Shown one piece after another: positions 25,447-33,145 of a DNA stretch of 64,000 nucleotides. This DNA is from Streptomyces sp. TSRI0107 (lineage in GTDB: Bacteria > Actinomycetota > Actinomycetes > Streptomycetales > Streptomycetaceae): positions 488,189 through 552,188 of the forward strand of contig NZ_LIVZ01000007.1 in NCBI RefSeq assembly GCF_001905845.1. Reading direction: 5' to 3'. The notes beneath the pieces are model-generated. The model was given only the letters and a program-made list of their open reading frames with translations. It was not told the DNA's origin and searched no databases. Position 1 is the stretch's first letter. The number at the start of each line of letters is the position of its first letter. Position numbers and translations under genes: made by a program.

Positions 25447-26715
25447 GTGACGGACATCGTCGACGAGCTGAAGTGGCGTGGGCTGTTCGCCCAGTCCACT
25501 GACGAGGACGCTTTGCGCAAGGCGCTCGCGGACGGTCCCGTCACGTTCTATTGCGGCTTCGACCCGACCGCGCCGTCCCTGCACGTGGGGCACCTGGTGC
25601 AGGTGCTCACCGTGCGCCGGCTCCAGCAGGCCGGGCACCGGCCGCTGGCCCTGGTGGGCGGCGCCACGGGCCTGATCGGCGACCCCCGCCCGACCGCGGA
25701 GCGCACGCTGAACGACCCGGAGACGGTCAAGGGCTGGGTCGAGAAGCTGCGCCGCCAGATCGAGCCGTTCCTGTCCTTCGAGGGCGAGAACGCGGCCCTG
25801 ATGGTCAACAACCTCGACTGGACCGAGGGCCTGTCCGCGATCGAGTTCCTGCGCGACATCGGCAAGCACTTCCGCGTCAACAAGATGCTGACGAAGGACT
25901 CGGTCGCCCGTCGCCTGGAGTCCTCCGAGGGCATCAGCTACACGGAGTTCAGCTACCAGCTGCTGCAGGGCATGGACTTCCTCCAGCTCTACCGGCGGTA
26001 CGGGTGCAGCCTCCAGCAGGGCGGCAGCGACCAGTGGGGCAACCTCACGGCCGGCCTGGACCTGATCCACCGGCTGGAGCCGCAGGCCGACGTGCACGCC
26101 CTGGCCACCCCGCTGATGACGAAGGCGGACGGCACCAAGTTCGGCAAGACCGAGGGCGGCGCCGTCTGGCTCGACCCGGAGATGACCACGCCGTACGCGT
26201 TCTACCAGTTCTGGCTGAACGTGGACGACCGTGACATCTCCCGTTACATGCGCATCCTCTCCTTCAAGTCCCGCGAGGAGCTCGAGGAGCTGGAGAAGCT
26301 GACCGAGGAGCGGCCGCAGGCCCGTGCCGCGCAGCGCGCGCTCGCCGAGGAGCTGACGACGCTGGTGCACGGCGCCGACCAGACCGCCGCGGTGATCGCC
26401 GCGTCGAAGGCGCTGTTCGGGCAGGGCGAGCTGACCGACCTGGACGAGCGGACGCTGGCCGCGGCCCTCTCCGAGGTGCCGCACATCCGGGTCGGCGAGC
26501 TCGGCCCGGTCGTGGACCTGTTCGCCGAGGTCGGCCTGGTGGCCAGCAAGTCCGCGGCGCGGCGCACGGTGAAGGAGGGCGGCGCGTACGTGAACAACGT
26601 GAAGGTCGCCGCGGAGGACGCCGTCCCGGCGAAGGAGGAGCTGCTGCACGGGCGGTGGCTCGTGCTGCGGCGCGGCAAGAAGAACCTTGCCGCGGTCGAG
26701 GTTCTGGGCGCCTAG
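25447..26715 (+). CDS. tyrS: Tyrosyl-tRNA synthetase
   Basis: A 422-residue class I synthetase. GTG start after AAGGAGACATACGACC. The HIGH motif is HVGH (residues 46-49) and the KMSKS loop is KFGKT (231-235). Tyr/Asp/Gln tyrosine-pocket residues are seen in YCGFDPTAPSLH and YQLLQGMDF. A C-terminal S4 RNA-binding domain covers about 355-420 (SKSAARRTVKEGGAYVNNVKV). It charges tRNA-Tyr. It is a single gene followed by a hairpin; no T-box leader is seen in the 63-bp gap. Confidence 0.97.
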   Translation: MTDIVDELKWRGLFAQSTDEDALRKALADGPVTFYCGFDPTAPSLHVGHLVQVLTVRRLQQAGHRPLALVGGATGLIGDPRPTAERTLNDPETVKGWVEKLRRQIEPFLSFEGENAALMVNNLDWTEGLSAIEFLRDIGKHFRVNKMLTKDSVARRLESSEGISYTEFSYQLLQGMDFLQLYRRYGCSLQQGGSDQWGNLTAGLDLIHRLEPQADVHALATPLMTKADGTKFGKTEGGAVWLDPEMTTPYAFYQFWLNVDDRDISRYMRILSFKSREELEELEKLTEERPQARAAQRALAEELTTLVHGADQTAAVIAASKALFGQGELTDLDERTLAAALSEVPHIRVGELGPVVDLFAEVGLVASKSAARRTVKEGGAYVNNVKVAAEDAVPAKEELLHGRWLVLRRGKKNLAAVEVLGA

Positions 26716-26742
26716 TTTCCGTAGGGGTGCGGACGGTCCGCG

Positions 26743-26763
26743 GGCCGCGGCTTCGCCGTGGCC
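26743..26763. terminator. Hairpin between convergent tyrS and GlsB-type genes
   Basis: GGCCGCGG (26743-26750) pairs with CCGTGGCC (26756-26763) through one G-U, closing a CTTCG loop. It sits between stops at 26715 and 26800. Confidence 0.6.
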
Positions 26764-26799
26764 GCTCGCACGGTTCCCCGCGCCCCTTCGCCGCGTTTC

Positions 26800-27078
26800 T
26801 CAGACCCGGTGTTTCCGCTTGCCCAGCGTCGCCATGTACAGCATGTCGCCGACGGCGACGATGATGATGGCGGCGATGAGCTGGAAGATGTGCCGGCTCC
26901 AGTCGATGCCGGGCGTCTCCTCGACGCCGAAGCCGCGCGCTATGGCGTTGCCCGCCACGGCGCCGAGCATGCCGAAGATGGTGACCAGCCAGAGGGGGCT
27001 GTGCTGTTTGCCCGGGATGATCGCCTTGGCAATCAGGCCCAGCACGAATCCCACGATGATCGCCCACAACCAGCCCAT
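26800..27078 (-). CDS. GlsB/YeaQ/YmgE-family membrane protein
   Basis: A 92-residue protein with three hydrophobic segments and the family opening GWLWAIIVGFVLGLIAKAI, then PGKQHSPLWLVTIFGMLGAVAGNAIA. The family ('transglycosylase-associated protein' in databases) consists of small stress-related inner-membrane proteins with no proven activity. GAGGAGGAAACC lies directly before the ATG. Confidence 0.9.
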   Translation of the reverse strand: MGWLWAIIVGFVLGLIAKAIIPGKQHSPLWLVTIFGMLGAVAGNAIARGFGVEETPGIDWSRHIFQLIAAIIIVAVGDMLYMATLGKRKHRV

Positions 27079-27134
27079 GGTTTCCTCCTCGTCCGGCTCG
27101 ACGTGAGCAGTACGCCCAGTCTCGGCCGGTAGGC

Positions 27135-27222
27135 CGTACGGCGCATGTCGGGTGCCGCCGTACGCGGGAGGGGTGAGGTCGTCCGCGCAGGCCGGAGGGT
27201 GACCCGGTCTCGTGGCCTGCGC
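27135..27222. other. Two inverted repeats in the gap before the DUF3099 gene
   Basis: CGTACGGC (27135-27142) with GCCGTACG (27157-27164), and GCGCAGGCC (27185-27193) with GGCCTGCGC (27214-27222). The 248-bp gap between divergent GlsB-type and DUF3099 genes has no other visible coding. The repeats may be operators or transcript hairpins. Confidence 0.45.
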
Positions 27223-27326
27223 AGGCCAGGCGTAACGTGGAGTCGTCCCGGCCGGGCGTCCGATCCGGTACGGCGGACGTCGGGGCGGGCCGGGGAGAGT
27301 CCGATGCGGGCGGATGGTGGAATGTG

Positions 27327-27689
27327 ATGCGGAAGCTAGGGGACGGCGGCAACGCCCAGGTGTTCCGGATCACTGGGGCCCGGCAGGGTCTCCAGGACGA
27401 TGTCCGCGGGCGCCAGCGCCGGTATGTGATCTCGATGAGCGTCCGTACGGTCTCGGTGATCCTGGCCGCGGTGCTCTGGAACGTGGAACGGCACGTCGCG
27501 ATCGTGGCGTTGGTGCTCGGCGCGGTGTTGCCGTACATCGCGGTGGTGATCGCGAACGCGGGGCGGGAGAACGCGCCGTCGCTGCCCTCGACGTTCGTGT
27601 CGGTGCCGCCCCGGACGATGATCGCGCCGCCGGCGGAATCCGGTGCGGAGGACGCGGGGAAGGATCCGGGAGCGGCGTCGCGGGACTGA
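27327..27689 (+). CDS. DUF3099 membrane protein
   Basis: A 120-residue protein. The DUF3099 core is FRITGARQGLQDDVRGRQRR followed by two hydrophobic helices (YVISMSVRTVSVILAAVLW and VAIVALVLGAVLPYIAVVIA) and a disordered C-terminus. The family is a conserved actinobacterial membrane protein with unknown function. The start could be the ATG at 27327 or the GTG at 27324. The upstream 27237 start would add an unconserved-looking tail. Confidence 0.8.
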   Translation: MRKLGDGGNAQVFRITGARQGLQDDVRGRQRRYVISMSVRTVSVILAAVLWNVERHVAIVALVLGAVLPYIAVVIANAGRENAPSLPSTFVSVPPRTMIAPPAESGAEDAGKDPGAASRD

Positions 27690-27786
27690 CCGCCGGTGCC
27701 GGGTCCGTCCGAAGCTCAGGAAATGCTCAGATCAATCATGTAGTTCCAGTGCCCGGCAACCGGTTACCCGTGACATACTTCGTAGG

Positions 27787-27861
27787 CGCTCCGCATCCCC
27801 CGTCGGAGCGATGGACCGACGCCGGGCAGCTCCCCCCGTGGCTGCTCGGCGTCGCTTTTTT
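27787..27861 (+). terminator. Two consecutive hairpins, the second with a T6 run
   Basis: Hairpin 1: CGCTCCG (27787-27793) with CGGAGCG (27804-27810). Hairpin 2: CGACGCCGGGCAGC (27817-27830) with GCTGCTCGGCGTCG (27841-27854), 14 bp with one wobble, followed by CTTTTTTGCG. It either ends the DUF3099 transcript or attenuates the downstream gene, whose start lies 20 nt beyond the T-run. Confidence 0.75.
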
Positions 27862-27880
27862 GCGCTGGTGAGACGAAACA

Positions 27881-28102
27881 GTGAGTGACGAGACCTCCCC
27901 GATCTGTTCCGCCAAGGGCTGCCGGGACGCCGCCGTGTGGGTGCTGGCCTGGAACAACCCGAAGATCCACACGCCGGAGCGGCGCAAGACCTGGCTCGCC
28001 TGTGAGGAGCACCGCGAGCATCTGTCGCAGTTCCTCGGGGTGCGCGGGTTCCTGAAGGACGTGGTGCTGCTGAAGGAGTGGGAGCAGCGGGCGGAGGGCT
28101 GA
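27881..28102 (+). CDS. Small Cys/His-rich protein, probable zinc binder
   Basis: A 73-residue protein starting at the GTG at 27881 (MSDETSPICSAKGCRDAAVW). Three Cys and two His residues (C9, C14, C47 and the following HREH) are arranged as CSAKGC...LACEEHREHLSQF, resembling a small zinc knuckle. I do not know its function. It is preceded closely by the double hairpin and is convergent with moaA (gap 9 bp). Confidence 0.7.
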   Translation: MSDETSPICSAKGCRDAAVWVLAWNNPKIHTPERRKTWLACEEHREHLSQFLGVRGFLKDVVLLKEWEQRAEG

Positions 28103-28111
28103 CGCGCGGCG

Positions 28112-29101
28112 TCAGCCGCCGATGGCGGACATCGGCCGGTCCGGCTGGACGAACGTCGGGTCGTCCAGGCCCGCGCCGGCCTTCTTGCCCCACATCGCCA
28201 GCCGCCAGATCCGGGCGATCTCCTCGTCGGGGGCGCCGGAGCGCAGCGCGGCCCTGAGGTCGGTCTCCTCGGTGGCGAACAGGCAGGTGCGGACCTGGCC
28301 GTCGGCCGTGAGGCGGGTGCGGTCGCAGGCGGAGCAGAAGGGGCGGGTGACGGAGGCGATGACGCCCACCCGGTGCGGGCCGCCGTCGACCAGCCAGCGT
28401 TCGGCCGGGGCGGAGCCGCGGGCCTCGGAACCCTCCTCGGTCAGCTCGAAGCGGGTGCGCAGGGAGGTGAGGATGTCCCCGGCGGTGATCATGCCGTCGC
28501 GCTTCCAGCCGTGCTGGGCGTCCAGGGGCATCTGCTCGATGAACCGCAGCTCGTAGTCGTGCTCGACGGCCCAGGCCAGCAGGTCGGGGGCCTCGTCCTC
28601 GTTGAGCCCCGGCATCAGGACGGAGTTGACCTTGACGGGGGTGAGGCCGGCCGCGCGGGCGGCTTCGAGGCCTTCCAGGACGTCCTTGTGCCGGTCGCGG
28701 CGGGTGAGGGTCTTGAAGACGTCGGGGCGCAGGGTGTCCAGGGAGACGTTGACCCGGTCCAGGCCGGCGGCCTTCAGGGCGGGGGCGGTGCGCTTGAGGC
28801 CGATGCCGTTGGTGGTGAGGGACATCTGGGGGCGCGGCTCCAGGGCGGCGACCCGCTCGACGATGCCGACCAGGCCGGGGCGCAGCAGGGGCTCACCGCC
28901 GGTGAAGCGGACTTCCTCGATGCCGAGTGAGGTGACGGCGATGTCGATGAGGCGGACGATTTCGTCGTCCGTGAGCAGGTCCGGCTTGGCCAGCCACTGC
29001 AGGCCCTCCTCGGGCATGCAGTAGGTGCAGCGCAGGTTGCACCGGTCGGTGAGCGAGACCCGCAGGTCGGTGGCCACCCGGCCGTAGGTGTCGATGAGCA
29101 C
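28112..29101 (-). CDS. moaA: GTP 3',8-cyclase (molybdenum cofactor synthesis)
   Basis: A 329-residue radical-SAM enzyme. I placed the start at GTG 29101 because GAGGGAGGGGG precedes it and the protein then opens MLIDTYGRVATDLRVSLTDR. The SAM 4Fe-4S cluster is bound by Cys21, Cys25 and Cys28 (CNLRCTYC). The C-terminal cluster that binds GTP shows CSACDRTRLTADGQVRTCLF. The chain ends in Gly-Gly, which is needed in MoaA for radical chemistry. It converts GTP to 3',8-cyclo-H2GTP in the first step of Moco synthesis. No other mo genes are adjacent. Confidence 0.97.
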   Translation of the reverse strand: MLIDTYGRVATDLRVSLTDRCNLRCTYCMPEEGLQWLAKPDLLTDDEIVRLIDIAVTSLGIEEVRFTGGEPLLRPGLVGIVERVAALEPRPQMSLTTNGIGLKRTAPALKAAGLDRVNVSLDTLRPDVFKTLTRRDRHKDVLEGLEAARAAGLTPVKVNSVLMPGLNEDEAPDLLAWAVEHDYELRFIEQMPLDAQHGWKRDGMITAGDILTSLRTRFELTEEGSEARGSAPAERWLVDGGPHRVGVIASVTRPFCSACDRTRLTADGQVRTCLFATEETDLRAALRSGAPDEEIARIWRLAMWGKKAGAGLDDPTFVQPDRPMSAIGG

Positions 29102-29256
29102 TGGGCCCCCTCCCTCGTACGGAGCACACACGGAGCACGCTTGATTCCGTCACCAGTGAGCCTACGTGACGGCACCGACAACGACAGAGCCCGATCCCAC
29201 GAGGTAAGACACGGCCGCGTCGTAGGGTTCTACGACGCGGCCGTGCCGGGGTGGGC

Positions 29257-30879
29257 TCAGTGAGCGCCGGTGCCGGTGAGGGAGCGGACCTCCAGCTCGG
29301 CGTACTTGCCCTTGTCCGGCTCCTCCTTCGACAGCAGGGTGCCGACGACGCCCAGCAGGAAGCCGACCGGGATCGAGATGAGGCCGGGGTTCTCCAGCGG
29401 GAACCAGTGGAAGTCGACGTCGGGGAACATCGAGGTGGGCTTGCCGGAGACGACCGGCGAGAACAGCACCAGGCCGACCGCGGTGACCAGGCCGCCGTAG
29501 ATCGACCACAGGGCGCCCTGGGTGGTGAAACGCTTCCAGAACAGGCTGTAGAGGATCGTCGGCAGGTTGGCGGAGGCGGCGACCGCGAAGGCCAGGGCGA
29601 CCAGGCCGGCGACGTTCAGGTCGCGGGCGAGGGCGCCGAGCACGATGGAGACCGCGCCGATGCCGACGGTCGCCCAGCGGGCCGCGCTGATCTCCTCCTT
29701 CTCGGTGGCCGTGCCCTTCTTGATGACGTTGGCGTAGATGTCGTGCGCGAACGACGAGGACGAGGCGAGGGTGAGGCCGGCGACGACCGCGAGGATCGTG
29801 GCGAAGGCGACCGCGGAGATGGTGGCGAGCAGGATGGCGCCCCAGCTGGAGTCGACGCCGCCGAGGTGCAGGGCGAGCAGCGGGGCGGCGGTGTTGCCCG
29901 CCTTGTTGGAGCTGGTGATCTCCTCGGGGCTGATCAGCGCGGCGGCGCCGAAGCCGAGGGCGAGGGTCATCAGGTAGAAGGCGCCGATCAGGCCGATCGC
30001 CCAGATCACGGACTTGCGGGCGGCCTGGGCGGTGGGGACGGTGTAGAAGCGGATCAGGATGTGCGGCAGACCGGCGGTGCCGAGGACGAGGGCGATGCCG
30101 AGCGAGAGGAAGTCGAGCTTGGTGGTGCCGCTGGCGCCGTACTTGAGGCCGGGCTCCAGGAAGGCCGCGGCGTGGCCGCTCTTGTCGGCGGCGGTGCCGA
30201 GCAGCTCGGAGATGTTGAAGTCGAACTTCAGCAGCACCAGGAAGGTCAGCAGCAACGCGCCCGCCATCAGCAGCACGGCCTTGACCATCTGCACCCAGGT
30301 GGTGCCCTTCATGCCGCCGATGCTGACGTACACGATCATCAGGACGCCGACCAGGGCGACGATGGCGATCTTGCCGCCGTCGCTGGTGATCCCGAGCAGC
30401 AGGGAGACCAGGACGCCCGCGCCCGCCATCTGGGCCAGCAGGTAGAAGATCGACACGACGATGGTGGAGGTGCCGGCGGCGGTGCGGACCGGGCGCTGGC
30501 GCATCCGGTAGGCGAGGACGTCGCCCATGGTGTAGCGGCCGGAGTTGCGCAGCGGTTCGGCGACCAGCAGCAGGGCGACGAGCCAGGCGACCAGGAAGCC
30601 GATGGAGTACAGGAAGCCGTCGTAGCCGAAGAGGGCGATGGCGCCCGCGATGCCGAGGAAGGACGCGGCGGACATGTAGTCGCCGGAGACGGCGAGGCCG
30701 TTCTGGAAGCCGGTGAACTGGCGGCCGCCGGCGTAGAAGTCGGCGGCGTCCTTGGTCTGCCGGCCCGCCCAGATGGTGATGACCAGGGTCGCGACCACGA
30801 ACAACCCGAACAGGCTGATGATCAGCCCGCGGTGCTCGCTCGCCTCACCGGCTGCCAGGGTGAAAGCGGCGGTGCTCAT
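29257..30879 (-). CDS. Sodium:solute symporter, acetate/monocarboxylate type (ActP/MctC-like)
   Basis: A 540-residue protein with about 13 membrane helices starting at ATG 30879 (MSTAAFTLAAGEASEHRGLI). The SSS family signature is present (FYAGGRQFTGFQNGLAVSGD, YMSAASFLGIAG, LPHILIRFYTVP). It overlaps the upstream DUF485 gene by 4 bp, the same pairing as yjcH-actP in E. coli. It probably imports acetate or short monocarboxylates with Na+. A Crp-like palindrome lies upstream of the operon. Confidence 0.94.
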   Translation of the reverse strand: MSTAAFTLAAGEASEHRGLIISLFGLFVVATLVITIWAGRQTKDAADFYAGGRQFTGFQNGLAVSGDYMSAASFLGIAGAIALFGYDGFLYSIGFLVAWLVALLLVAEPLRNSGRYTMGDVLAYRMRQRPVRTAAGTSTIVVSIFYLLAQMAGAGVLVSLLLGITSDGGKIAIVALVGVLMIVYVSIGGMKGTTWVQMVKAVLLMAGALLLTFLVLLKFDFNISELLGTAADKSGHAAAFLEPGLKYGASGTTKLDFLSLGIALVLGTAGLPHILIRFYTVPTAQAARKSVIWAIGLIGAFYLMTLALGFGAAALISPEEITSSNKAGNTAAPLLALHLGGVDSSWGAILLATISAVAFATILAVVAGLTLASSSSFAHDIYANVIKKGTATEKEEISAARWATVGIGAVSIVLGALARDLNVAGLVALAFAVAASANLPTILYSLFWKRFTTQGALWSIYGGLVTAVGLVLFSPVVSGKPTSMFPDVDFHWFPLENPGLISIPVGFLLGVVGTLLSKEEPDKGKYAELEVRSLTGTGAH

Positions 30880-31232
30880 TCGGCGGCCTCCATACGGGTC
30901 TTGATGGCCTCGGCCTTGGGGTCGAGCTTCGCGGCGGCGTGCCGCGCGTACCACCAGGCGATGAGGAACGTGGTGAGGAACTGGGCGAGGCCGAGGGCCA
31001 GGGCCACGTTGACGTTGCCGAACAGCTTGGTGCCCATGAAGCCGCCCGCGTAGTTGGAGAGCAGGACGTACAGCAGGTACCAGGCGATGAAGGCGACGGT
31101 CAGCGGGAAGGCGAAGGAGCGGTAGGAGCGGCGCAGTTCACCGAACTCCGCGCTCTCCTGCACCCTGGTGAACTCCTCGGTGGACGGTAGCCGGTGTTCG
31201 GTCTTCGAGGGGGGCGGTGCGTCGGTGGCCAC
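30876..31232 (-). CDS. DUF485 (YjcH-type) membrane protein
   Basis: A 118-residue protein with a conserved DUF485 core: F-x-x-L-R-R-S-Y-R-S-F-A-F-P-L-T at residues 30-45, then two membrane helices (VAFIAWYLLYVLLSNYAGGF and VALALGLAQFLTTFLIAWWY). These small proteins are always found next to ActP-type symporters and are presumed accessory subunits. It is the first gene of the operon and overlaps the symporter gene by 4 bp. Confidence 0.94.
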   Translation of the reverse strand: MATDAPPPSKTEHRLPSTEEFTRVQESAEFGELRRSYRSFAFPLTVAFIAWYLLYVLLSNYAGGFMGTKLFGNVNVALALGLAQFLTTFLIAWWYARHAAAKLDPKAEAIKTRMEAAE

Positions 31233-31264
31233 GGAGTCTCCTCGCGGTGCGGGTGGCGACAGGG

Positions 31265-31278
31265 GTGATCTGGATCAC
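31265..31278 (-). promoter_or_regulatory. Crp-like palindrome upstream of the symporter operon
   Basis: GTGATC-TG-GATCAC is a perfect 14-bp inverted repeat and fits the Crp half-site pattern GTGA-N6-TCAC. It ends 33 bp before the DUF485 start codon. In E. coli the acs-yjcH-actP operon is Crp-controlled, so the position is suggestive. The whole 304-bp gap 31233-31536 holds no gene; the right part is the leader of the protease gene. Confidence 0.55.
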
Positions 31279-31536
31279 TTCGACCGGGCGGCGATGTTAG
31301 TTGCCCCCGGTGTGATCCGACAGAGGGCTCGCTTGTGCTCGGCCTCCTGTCCAACGTCACGGCGCCGTCCGGGAACCGGTTCAACGACGATCGTCGTAAA
31401 TCTGAGAAGTCATCGCGGTTACGCATTGCTGGTCAGCGAGTTCGGGGGATAGCTTCGCTCTGCACCATCGTCATGCACCTGCCCGAGCACCACCTGTGTC
31501 TCGGGCCGTTTCGTTTCCGGATGATGTGGAGACCCC

Positions 31537-33066
31537 ATGGCTCATCTGCGCTCCAGACGCCGACTCGCACTCGCCGTGCCCGTCGTGCTGTCGTTGACCG
31601 CCTCGCTCGGCTTCCTGCCCGCGACCGCCTCGGCCGCGCCCGGCGGGAAGACCTCGACGCAGGCGGCGGACGCGCCCGAGCTGGCGTACGTCGTCAACAC
31701 CAAGGTGGACAAGCGCACCGTCGCGGCGGTGAAGAAGGCCGTGGAGGCGGCCGGCGGCACCGTGGTGACGGCGTACGAGAAGATCGGTGTGATCGTCGCG
31801 CACTCGGCGAACCCCGACTTCGCCAAGCAGATACGCACGGTCCGCGGCGTGCAGTCGGCGGGTGCCACCCGCACCGCGCCGCTGACCCCCGCGGGCACGA
31901 CGGACGAGGGCGGCGCGGACTACCTGACGGCCGCGGAGGCCGCGAAGGTGAAGGCCGCGTCGGCGGCCACCCCGGAGGCCGAGCCCCTCGAGGCCGACCA
32001 GTGGGACCTGCGGGCGATCGGCGCCGACAAGGCCGCGCAGATCAACCCGGGCAGCAGAAACGTCACGGTCGCCGTCATCGACACCGGTGTCGACGACACC
32101 CATCCGGACCTCGCCCCGAACTTCTCCAGGTCCCAGTCCGCCAACTGCGCGGGCGGCGTCGCCGACACCAGCGAGGGCGCCTGGCGGCCGTACACCGAAG
32201 CGGACTACCACGGCACCCACGTGGCCGGTGAGATCGCCGCCGCCCGCAACGGCGTCGGTGTGGCCGGTGTCGCGCCCGGGGTGAAGGTCGCCGGCATCCA
32301 GGTGACCGACCCGAAGAGCGGCCTCTTCTACGCGGAGAGCGTCGTCTGCGCGTTCGTGTTCGCCGCCGACCACGGCGTCGAGATCACGAACAACAGCTAC
32401 TACGTCGACCCGTGGCTGTACAACTGCATGGACGACCCCGACCAGCGGGCCATCGTCGACGCGGTCAACCGGGCCCAGCTCTACGGCCGGAAGAAGGGCA
32501 CCCTCCACCTGGCGTCCGCGGGCAACTCCAACCACGACCTCGACGCCGACGCGATCCTCGACGACACCAGCCCCAACGACACCACGCCGGTCGAACGCAC
32601 CATCGACCCGCACGAGTGCTACGACGTGCCGACCCAGCTGCCGGGCGTCGTCACGGTCAGCGCGACGGGCGTGAACAACCTCAAGTCGTACTACTCCTCG
32701 TACGGCGAGGGCGTGGTGGACGTGGCGGCGCCGGGCGGCGACCGGCTCTACCAGATCCCGGACACGCCGTCGAAGAACGGCCGCATCCTGTCCACGATGC
32801 CGAACAACCAGTACGGCTTCCTCCAGGGCACCTCGATGGCCGCGCCGCACGCCTCGGGCGTCGCCGCGCTGCTGAAGTCGGAGCACCCGTACGCCACTCC
32901 CGCCCAGCTCCAGGCGCTGCTGAAGGCGCAGGCGGACAACCCGGGCTGCCCCGAGTCCTACGACCAGGACGGCGACGGCGACCAGGACGCGGTGTGCGAG
33001 GGCGGCAAGCGCGTCAACGGCTTCTACGGCTTCGGCGTCGTCAACGCGCTGGACGCGGTGAAGTAG
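31537..33066 (+). CDS. Secreted subtilisin-like (S8) serine protease
   Basis: A 509-residue preproenzyme. The signal peptide is residues 1-33 (basic MAHLRSRRRLALAV, cleavage near ATASA). An inhibitor-I9-like prodomain covers about 48-115. The catalytic domain holds Asp182 (AVIDTGVDDTHPDL), His225 (HGTHVAGEIAAARNG), oxyanion Asn330 (SAGNSN) and Ser433 (GTSMAAPHASG). Near the end a Cys-flanked acidic loop (C471...DQDGDGDQD...C487) looks like a calcium site closed by a disulfide. It is expected to be exported, to self-process and to degrade extracellular protein. It is followed by a 12-bp-stem hairpin. Confidence 0.96.
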   Translation: MAHLRSRRRLALAVPVVLSLTASLGFLPATASAAPGGKTSTQAADAPELAYVVNTKVDKRTVAAVKKAVEAAGGTVVTAYEKIGVIVAHSANPDFAKQIRTVRGVQSAGATRTAPLTPAGTTDEGGADYLTAAEAAKVKAASAATPEAEPLEADQWDLRAIGADKAAQINPGSRNVTVAVIDTGVDDTHPDLAPNFSRSQSANCAGGVADTSEGAWRPYTEADYHGTHVAGEIAAARNGVGVAGVAPGVKVAGIQVTDPKSGLFYAESVVCAFVFAADHGVEITNNSYYVDPWLYNCMDDPDQRAIVDAVNRAQLYGRKKGTLHLASAGNSNHDLDADAILDDTSPNDTTPVERTIDPHECYDVPTQLPGVVTVSATGVNNLKSYYSSYGEGVVDVAAPGGDRLYQIPDTPSKNGRILSTMPNNQYGFLQGTSMAAPHASGVAALLKSEHPYATPAQLQALLKAQADNPGCPESYDQDGDGDQDAVCEGGKRVNGFYGFGVVNALDAVK

Positions 33067-33098
33067 GACTCGACGCGAGTCAATAGGAGTCATCTCTC

Positions 33099-33137
33099 CA
33101 TGCCGGGCCGTGCGGGGCAGCCGCGCGGCCCGGCATG
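33099..33137 (+). terminator. Terminator after the subtilisin gene
   Basis: CATGCCGGGCCG (33099-33110) and CGGCCCGGCATG (33126-33137) are perfect 12-bp complements with a 15-nt loop. It ends 8 bp before the next start codon. Confidence 0.75.
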
Positions 33138-33145
33138 GTTCGTCC

